Both the position numbers and the translations under genes were made by a program. From contig JAGPNK010000016.1 of the NCBI GenBank assembly GCA_020746835.1, positions 310,001 to 374,000 on the forward strand: a stretch of DNA of 64,000 bases, in the 5' to 3' direction. Shown here one piece after another: positions 47,103 through 57,748 of this stretch. How positions within the stretch are numbered: the stretch's first letter is position 1; every line of letters starts with the position of its first letter. This stretch comes from Stachybotrys elegans. Taxonomy: Eukaryota > Ascomycota > Sordariomycetes > Hypocreales > Stachybotryaceae. Under the pieces are notes generated by a model. It was not told where the DNA came from. It saw only the letters and a list, made by a program, of their open reading frames with translations, and made no database searches.

Positions 47103-49900
47103 GACATGCCCAAGGTCAAGGTGCTAGGCCTGCTAGTGTAAAGATAAGCTATCGTCACGTGTTCGTCCTCTTATCTGACCTTTCTGCTCTGAGACATGTG
47201 AACAACTCGATGGGAACGTGTAAAGTAATGCGTATGTGCAGCTGTTGCGTTGTTTTGTTTCTTTCTTCCGCTACAGTATTTGACTATCTCCATAACAGTA
47301 ATTCAAGCCTGGTGTTGGGCGTTGACTGTTCATCAAGAAACTGTAGGCCAGTCTCGTCTCATCATTGGCTTCCACCTATCCTACAGCCGCCTACCCTATA
47401 TCGCATTATATTGGTCATTCATTTTCGCCCTGTTGTGCATGATTTTGTCGAAATCCACGATGTTTATTTTGTATTTGGCTGTCTCGGTATACTGCAAGAG
47501 AATACCAGTTGCTTATGGGCGTGGGGTGCGTGGGGTTTGAATATTATCATGTAGGTGAGGCTTTGTGACAGGATTGAATATATTCGACGTGTTTGTGCAT
47601 TGACGAATGGATGTTTGGATCGTGAAAATGCCAAGGCCAATGCTTGAGTTTAATTTGGAACACCCTAAGTCCAGGGACAATATAACTTGCCAGCCATCCA
47701 GTCCCATCGGCAACAGCTGGAACAACAAAAATCTGGAGGGGTGCGTCCCCGATATGAACCAAGTAGTAGCTTCATAGCACTACTCACCCACCACATCTAG
47801 TCTCCGCCCAGCCTTGTGGACTTGGTGCCGCCGACATCGAGGTGGGACGGCCGCTATCATCGCGATCATGACATGGTGGTGCGGCTTGCTTCGGGTTTCC
47901 GACTGGCTGTGGGCCGACAAGACCAGCAAAAGCATGCTCGGGGCATCACAGCGTAGTGCCATCGAAACCACCAATGATACCGAGCCAAGGATGAACTGGC
48001 CAATGCATATTTCACCAGGAGTCCGTCATGTTTGCCTCAACATTCTCCATGCCTCGAGAGATAGAGACAGCCCGTCTATTCTCCCATCCTAAGTTCTCCC
48101 ACCCTACCCCGGATTGTGGCCCAGATCTCCAAATAGAAGGTGATCCGCGGGCAACCACCTTGAAAGTCAAGAGCCCACTGTGCATGAGTTATACCCTGGG
48201 CTCCTAGTATTGGCAATGCTCTCCCTAGGCCAGCAATATAGACGAGACTTGTAGAATCGGGGGCCAATGGATGTGACGGCTGGATACGTCAGCCCTCAAT
48301 CATATAGTCTGGTTCACGAACTTTATCTTAACTGGCACCCATAAGCCGGCAACCAGGCCATGGTTATGATGGGGCAGAAGAGACAAAGACGCCAATACCA
48401 CACAGCTTTGCGTTCACCACGGAATTTGCAAGCTATTGAACAAATCCGAACACCCGGGACATCGTCGGCTCCTGTCAATTACAGTCAAGGTCTACTGGGT
48501 GCCCGCGCAGCGTGCTTACAGCCGAGACCACTTACAGTCTCTCCTGGCGACATTCGCCTATAACTGGGTCTACTGGCTGGACAGCAGGTAAAACCAAACA
48601 TCACGGGTCAGATTCCAACCAGCGTGATCAGGGCAGCAGCTGTCCTGGAGCTAAGACTAGCTAAAGGTGCTTGTCTGCATCGAGTCGTCAACCATGTGTG
48701 AGATCGAGAGACAGCATTGCAGGTTACGAATATGGAGATCGCACGCTATCTTGGGTGGAGTGCGAGTTACGTACCCAAGTAGACCGCAATTTGCTCGATG
48801 ATGCTACATACCGTTTCGTTGACATCGGGGATGCAGAGTAAACTTGACGAGTCAAGGTAGACGCATGCAGCAATTAGTCTTCAGGATGTCTCCAGGTCCT
48901 ATGGCCACACCACGTGTGCTCAAATTGACCATACATGGTAGGAGGCAATGTTTTACACCATCAGAACATGACTAAGGGAAGAAGGAAAACAGAGGGCGGT
49001 CTTGTTGAGCATTGAAGCCCGGACATGCCAATCTGCCCCCCTGGGCAACCTGATCTGCCAATGATTAGTTACCGTGCGTTCGGCTGTGAATGGGTTGGGA
49101 TCGTGAAAACTCTGCCAGTCTGAATGGCTGGGCACCCATAAGATGAGAAAGTTCTCCATAGCGGAGCACGGCCGACACCCAGTGTGGTGAAGGCGCCGTG
49201 TCTAGACCTGGTTTGGGCCAGGAAGTGCTCGATGTTGCAGGTACCGACGCTGGTACCGACGGAGGAGGTATGCTGTTGTTGATGACGACGCAGATGCGAA
49301 GGAAGGATGCGCGATGTCAAGAAAATTTTCAACGAGCTCCAGGTTTGACAGGTCTGAGTGTATTGCGTAAATGGCCGCCGGGGACTATCGACCAATGCGG
49401 CGGCGAGACATGGGCTTCTCTCCACATGATCGATGCTAGTTCTGGAGAGTCTGGAGAAAGGTGCAGCGACGGACAGCTTCGTGGTCAGGTGGTGTCGTTG
49501 TTAGTGCCAGAGCCAGGGAGTGCTGTATTATCGTCAAGTAATTCAGGGGTAATAGAAACGAGATTGCTGGGCAAGTAGGCCAGCAGCCGCAAGTGCGCGC
49601 AGAGAATGAAAGAGGCCGGCACTCCAACTATTTCTGTCGTCCTCGTGATGCCCCAGAAAGCACGGATACACGGTGTGACATGGCTGGGGGGTACACATTG
49701 ATAGCGGGGTCTCACCGTTGCTGCGAGGCGCCATTTGCTAATTATCGATGCATCTCGTCTGGGGAAAAGGACAGCCAAGCACGGAGCAGGCATGGGGAAA
49801 AAGGGATGAGGGTGAATTCGTCATCTGGCCGAGTCTTCTCGTGACCAAGACGACTGGCCCAGGATGGCCGCAGGCGGCGCCGTGTAGGTAAGCTGAGGCT

Positions 49901-49984
49901 AATGGAAACTCGAGACGTGGAAACCTGGGGGTAATAGAAATTCCCGACTTAGAAAGTCTGGGGTAATGGGAACTGCGCGAGTCG
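49901..49984 (+). repeat. 32-bp imperfect tandem repeat
   Basis: Units start at 49901, 49933 and 49965, each opening AATRGRAA; the third is partial. The first two agree at roughly two thirds of positions and share the GAAA...TGGGGGT end. A related AATAGAAACGAG copy lies alone at about 49551. Confidence 0.6.
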
Positions 49985-50543
49985 CTTGCTCTCGACACAG
50001 TACATTGCTAGGTCTGTACTGTGACCTTCGGCAGCCCGGAGCAAGCCGGCCATCGCATCGACCTACGCGGGCGGCGGTGGAGCAGGATGAGCCGGATGAC
50101 GGACCGGCAAGGGTAAGGGCAGGCAAATGACGCCGCCCCGACGAAGACAAGAGGGTGAGGTAGAGGTACGCAATACGGAGTATGTGTTGCGAATCGCGAT
50201 TGCATGCCAGCCTACTCCAGCGGCTTTGCTGCATGTTCCGGACGTGCTGTAAATGCGTTGCTTGCTCGCACGCCCATGGCGGCTGTGCGTGGCGCGTGGC
50301 CAGATCGATTGGGCAGCGTCGTGTGGACTGGCGCAGGGATAGATGGCCTACTATTGCCAGTGTCAGTTTCACCTAGGGTAACGACAGTCTGGGCCCCGAA
50401 AGGACGTGAGTGAAGATGGGAGACCAGGGTATGCAAGAGGCGGTAAAGGGACCGGCGATTAGAGAGTGGGAAGGGGCCGGTGAGCCCGGCTGTTGTGTTT
50501 GTGAGGCACGAGAACTACATAGGTACTAGGTAGTACTACCTGG

Positions 50544-50574
50544 GTAGTAGGTAGTAGGTAGTAGGTAGTAGGTA
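50544..50574 (+). repeat. 7-bp TAGTAGG tandem repeat
   Basis: About four head-to-tail copies, flanked on the left by TAGGTACTAGGTAGTACTACC, which is partly palindromic around AGTACT. Confidence 0.8.
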
Positions 50575-52321
50575 TGGTATCAGGATGACACAAGTCCCGG
50601 AGAGAATGGCAATCATACGTTGAGGAACACGGATCTCTCTGCCGGCCCAATTCAAAGGGAAACGGGAAAGGGGATCGAACGGGGGCAGCAAGAGGTCTGC
50701 GTACACCCGGATGACTTGCAGGACGAAGCCGTATGTATGTACTCCTGGCAAACAGGACCAACACGGCTAGCATGGGAGCGATCAAAGGTTCAAATTCTTT
50801 TGCAAGCCGGCGGCAACATGGCGACGTTGCAAAGCCGAGTGGGCGCCAATGCAATCAATTTGCGAGATGCCATGTTACATGAGGCACCCATGATGGCAAT
50901 TGGTATTGTCCGTGAATTTAGTTTGCACCATTTGTGTAGCAGACCGGAAGATGCGCTGGGTGTTGAGTTACACGCCGGAGCTCCTCTGTGTGCGCAAACC
51001 AGTCGGCAGCCGTCGGCAAGTCGTGGAGCAAGACATTCAAGTGCGGGCGCGATTGAAGTAGTAGTGGAGGTGGAGGTGGAGGTACCGGTACCTGCGCCAG
51101 TGGGAATACTGCTGCCTCTTTTGCTGTGCATGCAGGTCAGGGCAGTGGACAGTACATGCTCGACTGCCGAGGACAGGGGACTGGGGCGGGTGGAATACTT
51201 TGGAAGCCTCGATAGAAGGTGCAGGCGGTCCCATCACGAGGATCATGCCGTAAGGAGGCAATGCAAAGCAGGGCAACGCAAAACGAGCCAGCAATAACAA
51301 CATCATAACAATGGATTCCATTTGCCGCCTGCCCCGTGCCTGGCTTGGGCCCGTATCCGAAGCCCACTAATTGGTGGACTGTGGCGTCTAGCATAGGCAT
51401 GGAATAGCACCTTTTGCCGCTGGACATGCGCATAAGCACAAGGCACGGTGCCGCCGGTTCCTGGTGCCTCTCCTGCTGACCATGGACACAGCCCGTACCA
51501 ACAAGCTTCAGGCAGGTACGGGATACGACTGGTGGCACTCGAAACGGAGAAAAAAGAAAACAAAACGAAAAGCAGCTATGTACTGTACATAGGTATGTAG
51601 GTAGGTAGGTAGGCAGGTATCCAGCCGAGTGGTCCACCCCCGCTTTCAATGGAGGCGTTGCGTCTTGCTGGCGATTGAGCTCAATTGAGTAGCAGGGACA
51701 AATGTACCTTGCATTTTTACGATGGACCTGAGCGTCAGGTACCGAATCTTTTCACAAGAGGGCAACCGGATTTCGCCTTTGTGGTACTCAATATGTTGGG
51801 CTCTCTGGCAATTGAGCCCGACGAACTCGCATTTTTACGTACAATCTGCGGCTGGTTATGATCCGCCCCTCAATCTGTAATTGCAGAACCGTCAGAGCCG
51901 GCCAGCTCCCCCAGACTTCTGCTCACGGGACATGGGCACATGCCAGACAGCAGAGCAAGAGACCCCTTTTCTTGCTACTCCCCAGGCCGGTGTGTGAGAG
52001 AGAGAGAGTGTGTGTGTGTGCGTGCCGCCATGCCCCATGCCGGGTGTGCGAGCAGTTAGTACTTACGCCCACCAAGGCCCCGAGGTACCCTAGCACCTGT
52101 TGGTACATGGGAACTAGGTCCTTGCAGGTGCTTCAGAAGGTTCAGGTTCGCGTTTAGCGGCCCTCTTTTGGTCCACCGGTCCTTGTTTGCGAGACTGGGC
52201 CTAAGCCGCCCCCCTCCAATGACTCTTGGACCTCACGATGCAATGGACGATGGGAAAAAAATCGATTCGCAATCCTGTCGTCCCAGTCTGGACGGCTCGT
52301 GGCCGCTGCGTCTGTAAATAG

Positions 52322-52329
52322 TATATAAG
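52322..52329 (+). promoter_or_regulatory. Candidate TATA box of the NAD-glutamate dehydrogenase gene
   Basis: TATATAAG, the clearest TATA element in the block, lies about 60 bases before a switch to strongly C/T-rich sequence that continues to the coding start. If used, it would give a leader of about 2 kb before splicing. Confidence 0.35.
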
Positions 52330-54380
52330 GCCATGACTGCCACCCCGATTCTAGTGTCAGAAGGGGGAAAAAAGACATCGTGAACTTGAGAGCACACAAG
52401 ACTCCTCACTCTTCCTCCTTCCTCCTTCCTCCTTCCTCGTTTCCAAAAGTGCCAGTCCAAGGTACTTTCCCACATTACACAAAGAACCAACGTGTTCAGG
52501 AACGAGCGACCTCTCCTGCTTCTCTTTTTCTTCCCTCCCATCCTACTCCTCCTCAATCAGCTCCATTGCTTCAAGTTGTCTCTGTTAAAGAGCTGCTGAG
52601 TTGCATCACACACGCCCTCTATACCTGGTACCTATCGACGCCCTCTACTCTACCTATTACATCACCATACCTCTTCCTACCAGCTACTGGCGCTCTGCTT
52701 TTGGTAGCTAAACCCTCTCTCCCCCGAGCCAGCCAATATCACCGTCTATTTTGGCTCTTATCTACGACTCACGCCAGCCTATTCCGGTTTCACTTTTGCC
52801 TATCAATAGAGCATCGGCCTTGCTTCTTTCTGCATCGCCGGTTCCAAGAAACCAAGACATCAGTAGCCGACTTATCCTGGTTTTCTTGACGCAATTGCTC
52901 TGCCGCTTCCCTTATCTACCGGCAAGACGCACATCGAAAGGACCCGTCATCCCAGGGGGTCTCTCTCTCTGTCTCTACTCTTATCTCTGAGCCTGCCTTG
53001 CTGTTCCAGGTATGTGCTGACCCGGCGAAGGGTGCCTGCATCATCCCCTCCCCCACCACGTTGCTTCTGCTTCTGCCCTGTCCTGCTCTGCCCAATTCCA
53101 CCCCAAATGTTTTGCTGTTATCCAAGTTATTTTTGTCTTGCGGCCCGGCTCTGTCCGAAGCCCTCCCACCAAGCGCCGTAGTGGTGGCTATGCCGGGCTC
53201 GTATACGGAGTACACGGCGGCCGGCTATCGATGGCTGCTAGGCACTGGGCACGGAGGCCTCAGTTCAGAAGCTGGAACTGCCCAGGGCTCGTATCGGTTG
53301 TTATCTCATACACCGCCACGTCCATGCCGATAGCGCGCAGTTACACGGCCGTGCCCTGTAGGCTACAGGTCAGAAGCATGGGAATGGTCGGTGCTGCCGC
53401 CACCCGACTCGTGCCAGCAGCAACGCCCCGAGCCAGCGCCCGCTGGGTGTTGGCTGATGGCTGTTGTGCGGTGTGCGCTGGGGATGCATATCATTCAACG
53501 ATACGCTGACCTGACTGTGTCTCTCCCTATCCTTTTCTATTCCAATCTCCTTGCTGATCTGTCATAACACACCCCCCTGGCTTTCACTTCACCTGGTCTC
53601 TATACTCCATCATTTTGTTTCTGGCTTGATCCAGCTCCATCCTCGCCTGGCCTGATTCTATACGACGTCTACACGTCATCACCCCTGACACTTTCCATTC
53701 CCACGCCCTCCTGCTCAACCACCTCTTCATTGCGAATTCCTCAACTGATTTGGGTACGCAGCTCTCTGCTTCTCTTAGCTTGAATCGGTACATTGGCCCA
53801 AGCTAATTCTCCAATCGGCTGGCCCGCATCCGTTGATCAGCACATGTTGCGCAACTGAGTACAACAATCAACCTACACCTCAGAATTACGGATCACCTCC
53901 CTCCATCAGAGGTACGTCTGTCTGTCGTCTTATCAGTCGGTAGTGATGTGACGCATGGTGGGAACGGCGGTGAAAGCTTTCCCGCTTTCCATATCGCTCG
54001 TCTCAGTTGGCCTGCCGGTATCACTCACACTCGAGATAACACCCACCGCTCCATCTCAGATCCCTTTCCCATGCTGCACTGTTCATCGACGCGCCTGGGC
54101 GGCAGGCTCAATGCTCGCGCTTGTTGGCTCCCTCCCGCACAAATCCCTTATCTCGTCTGTGTTGGCTTCCGACGAGGCCACTTAAGTCACTGCACTATCT
54201 TATTCTGTCCAACTACGCCTCGTAATCTTGGGGGCTTGATTCACCTCGACCTCCCATATATCTTGTCCCATCCCCTTCTTCTTCCTCTCATTCTCGTTCC
54301 CATCATTCCATCCCATCCTATACTCGTCCATTGCCCCTCTCATAGAACTCGCTCGTCCACTCGCCGCATCCCTCACCAAG

Positions 54381-57300
54381 ATGTTGGCCCTCAGCATCGA
54401 CCAAGCTAACCTCCCGCCTTTGGATAGGTTTCCTGAATACGTTGACCCTCTAGAGGATTTTCTCAACATGTCCACCGATTCTCCCACCCCTATCCCCAAG
54501 CCCCTGGCTCAGCTCAAGACAGACACTGAGAGCAGCCGGGGCCCATCTCCTCAGCCCACCCACTTCAGCGTTCCTCAGCTGGCCCTAAATAACGGCAATG
54601 GGCATAGAATCCTGAGGTCGGCCACCGTGGGCTACGTGGCACCCGAGTTCACTGGCAAGGTCGAACAGATGAAGGCTGGTATGCTACCCCTACTTCAACC
54701 GATGACGGGCCTGGACAAACACTGACTCGATTCCAGTCAAGGATATTGTCCTGCAAGCCGGCTGGATACCCGAGCCCCTTGTTGATGAACAAATCACATG
54801 GTTCTATGAACAGCTTGGCATCGATGATGTATACTTTCACATCGAGACGCCCGATGTCATTGCAGGCCACATCACCTCCCTATATGCTGCCAAAGTGGCT
54901 GCATTCACCCGCGAGGATAAGCGGGAAGAGATCCGCCTAGATATGGAGGCCAAGGACCACGCCATCTACATCGACACCAGCGAGCCTGGCCTCGCCAACA
55001 TTGCTGGTCCTCGATATGAGCAGCGCCTCGAGGCCAAGTACCTGGACCACCAGGGCAAGAGCAAGTACCGTGTCGAGACGTTCCGCTCGCCAGCTGTCAT
55101 TGGTGCTAGCCCGTCATCCAAGGCAACCCTGCGTTGCTACTTCGTCTACCAGTGCTTGTTCAAGCAAAACCCCGAAGATACGGATCCCAACGAGACCCGC
55201 CTCGAGGTGATTGCTGACCACGGGTTCTGGCAGAAGGCCACCAAGAACACCAAGCAGGTCTACCAGGATATCATCAACCAGTCTGTCAACAGGACTGGCC
55301 CCGTCATCGAAGTATATGATATCGAGGACTCGGCAGAGAAGCGTCTCGTGGTGGCCTTCCGCACCCGCACTGCCCGCGGCCTCTTCTCCGCTCTCAGTGA
55401 TCTGTACCACTACTATGGTGTTACTAGTTCTCGAAAGTATGTTGAGAACTTTGCCAACGGTATTACCGTCATGAGTCTCTACCTACGACCGGCCATGAAC
55501 CTCGAGGGCTACTTCCCCCCTCTTGACGAGTCGATTCATCAAATCACCAAGGAGATCTCCCTCTTGTACTGCCTCCCGCAGAACAAGTTCCACGGTCTGT
55601 TCACCACTGGTGAGCTCAGCCTGCAGGAATCCGTCTACGCACACTCGGCCTGGGTGTTTGTTCAGCACTTCCTGAACCGTCTCGGCCCCGAGTATGCTTC
55701 CCTCTCGGAGATCCTTGACCCCAAGAACAATGCCCAGGCCGCTCTGCTGTCCAAGCTGAAGCGCCGTCTGCGCACTGAGACCTTTACACCCGACTACATT
55801 CTCGAGATCATCCAGACATACCCCGCCCTGGTTCGGGCCCTGTATGCCTCATTCGCCAACGTCCACCACGCCCCTGGTGTGCATGCCATGGAGCTCGTTT
55901 CTCCGTCCAGGGTGACCGAGGTCCTGTCCGATGAGAAGCTTCAGGAGACCATCTCCAAGACGGTTTCCAACGAGCACGACGAGATGGTCATGACCGCATT
56001 CCGAGTCTTCAACAAGGCAATCCTCAAGACCAACTATTTCACCCCCACCAAGGTCGCTCTCAGCTTCCGCCTTGACCCATCCTTCCTCCCCGAGGCCGAG
56101 TATCCCAAGCGCCTCTATGGCATGTTCCTCGTCATCGGTGCCGAGTCTCGTGGCTTCCACCTTCGCTTCAAGGACATCTCTCGTGGCGGTATCCGCATCG
56201 TCAAGTCGCGCAGCAAGGAAGCCTACGGCATCAACGCCAGAAACCTCTTTGACGAGAACTATGGTCTTGCCAGCACCCAGCAGCGCAAGAACAAGGACAT
56301 CCCTGAAGGTGGTTCCAAGGGTGTCATTCTGCTGGACCCCAAGCAGCAAGACAAGGCCCAGGAGGCGTTTGAGAAGTACATTGATAGCATCCTTGATCTT
56401 CTGCTCCCTGCCGAGACCCCTGGCATCAAGAACCCGCTCGTCGACCTCTATGGGAAGGAGGAGATTCTCTTCATGGGACCTGATGAGAACACGGCCGACC
56501 TGGTCGACTGGGCCACAGAGCACGCCCGTGCTCGAGGAGCGCCGTGGTGGAAGTCTTTCTTTACTGGAAAGTCGCCTAAGCTCGGCGGTATTCCTCACGA
56601 CAAGTACGGCATGACCACTTTGTCCGTACGCGAGTACGTCAAAGGCATCTACCGAAAGCTGGATCTCGACCCCTCCAAGGTACGCAAGATGCAGACCGGT
56701 GGTCCTGATGGCGACCTTGGCAGCAACGAGATCCTGCTGGGCAATGAGGCATACACTGCCATCGTTGACGGATCCGGTGTGCTGGCCGACCCCAACGGGC
56801 TGGACCGCGAGGAACTCGTCCGATTGGCCAAGAAGCGCGCCATGATCAGCGAGTATGACACTTCGAAGCTGTCCAAGGATGGTTACCGGGTGCTTTGCGA
56901 GGACAACAATGTAACCCTGCCGAGTGGCGAGGTGGTGACTAATGGCACGTCGTTCCGCAACACCTTCCACCTGCGGGATACTAGCATGACGGATGCTTTC
57001 GTTCCCTGCGGCGGACGTCCCGAGTCAATCGACCTCATCTCGGTCAACAGACTGATCAAGGACGGCAAGGTGACGATCCCCTACATTGTCGAGGGTGCCA
57101 ACTTGTTCATCACTCAGGACGCCAAGCTTCGCCTCGAGGCTGCTGGCTGCATCCTGTACAAGGATGCTTCGGCCAACAAGGGTGGTGTCACGTCTTCTTC
57201 TCTCGAAGTCCTGGCAGCCTTGTCATTTGACGACGAGGGCTTCGTTCAGAACATGTGCCACAACGCCAAGACGGGTGAGGTTCCAGAGTTCTACAAGCAG

Positions 57301-57748
57301 TACGTCAAGCAGGTGCAGGAGAAGATCTGCGACAACGCCCGGCTCGAGTTTGAGGCCATCTGGCGAGAGCATGAGCAGACGGGCATCCCGCGATCCATCC
57401 TCTCAGATAAGCTGTCCGTGGCCATCACGGACCTTGACGAACAACTGCAGCACTCGGACCTGTGGGACAATGAGAAGATTCGCTTCTCCATCCTGCAGGA
57501 TGCGCTGCCTCGCCTGCTCCTAGACAAGATTGGACTCGAGACGATTGTGTCGCGCGTGCCAGAGAACTACCTGCGTGGTATCTTTGGCAGCTACCTGGCC
57601 AGCCGTTTCGTCTACGAATTCGGTAGCCAGCCAAACCAATTTGGCTTCTTTGACTTGTGAGTTATCATTACACGCCTCTTTGTATCCTTCAGTGCTAACT
57701 TTATTTCTCTACAGCATGAGCAAGCGAATGGCTGCGATCGAGGCATAG
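54381..57748 (+). CDS. NAD-specific glutamate dehydrogenase (large fungal type)
   Basis: Catabolic oxidation of glutamate to 2-oxoglutarate and ammonium with NAD+ (EC 1.4.1.2). Exons 54381-54678, 54737-57656 and 57715-57748 give 1083 residues, close to the roughly 1050 of other ascomycete enzymes. The N-terminal regulatory half contains RILRSATVGYVAPEFTGKVE, WIPEPLVDEQITWFYEQLGI and DKREEIRLDMEAKDHAIYID. The dehydrogenase half has RGFHLRFKDISRGGIRIVKS, NKDIPEGGSKGVILLDP, ILFMGPDENTADLVDWA, KYGMTTLSVREYVKGIYRKL, MQTGGPDGDLGSNEILLGN and YIVEGANLFITQDAKLRLEA. The start may instead be ATG 54468 (MSTDSPTPIP), in the same frame. The last exon adds FMSKRMAAIEA; without that splice the protein ends FGFFDL at 57660. 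It is orthologous to the Neurospora gdh-1 and yeast GDH2 class. Confidence 0.95.

Larger units (their letters stand above)
46859..54380. other. 7.5 kb block without a recognised gene; right part is the NAD-GDH leader
   Basis: Apart from the small minus ORF at 46893-47102 I see no supported gene, tRNA or transposase. It contains a 32-bp imperfect tandem repeat at 49901-49984, a 7-bp TAGTAGG repeat at 50544-50574, GTAGGTAGGTAGG at 51592-51620, GA/TG dinucleotides at 51996-52021, and a TATATAAG box at 52322. From 52390 to 54380 the plus strand is pyrimidine-rich (CTTCCTCCTTCC near 52410-52440), with GTATGT...CTGAC and GTACGT sites that could mark 5' UTR introns. This last part is best read as promoter and long leader of the glutamate dehydrogenase gene. 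Confidence 0.4.

Noticed and set aside
50544..50574. Short direct repeats considered as a CRISPR-like array
   Set aside because: Seven-base contiguous units without spacers, in eukaryotic DNA; a simple tandem repeat.
50620..51297. 225-codon plus-strand open frame in the gene-poor block
   Set aside because: Begins with TTG rather than ATG, contains a GTGGAGGTGGAG repeat read as VEVEVEV, and shows no recognisable domain. Chance ORF is more likely.
55849..56970. 373-codon open frame on the minus strand inside NAD-GDH
   Set aside because: It lies entirely antisense to a highly conserved coding exon and has the Leu/Val/Asp-rich composition produced by reading C-ending codons backwards. No family resemblance.
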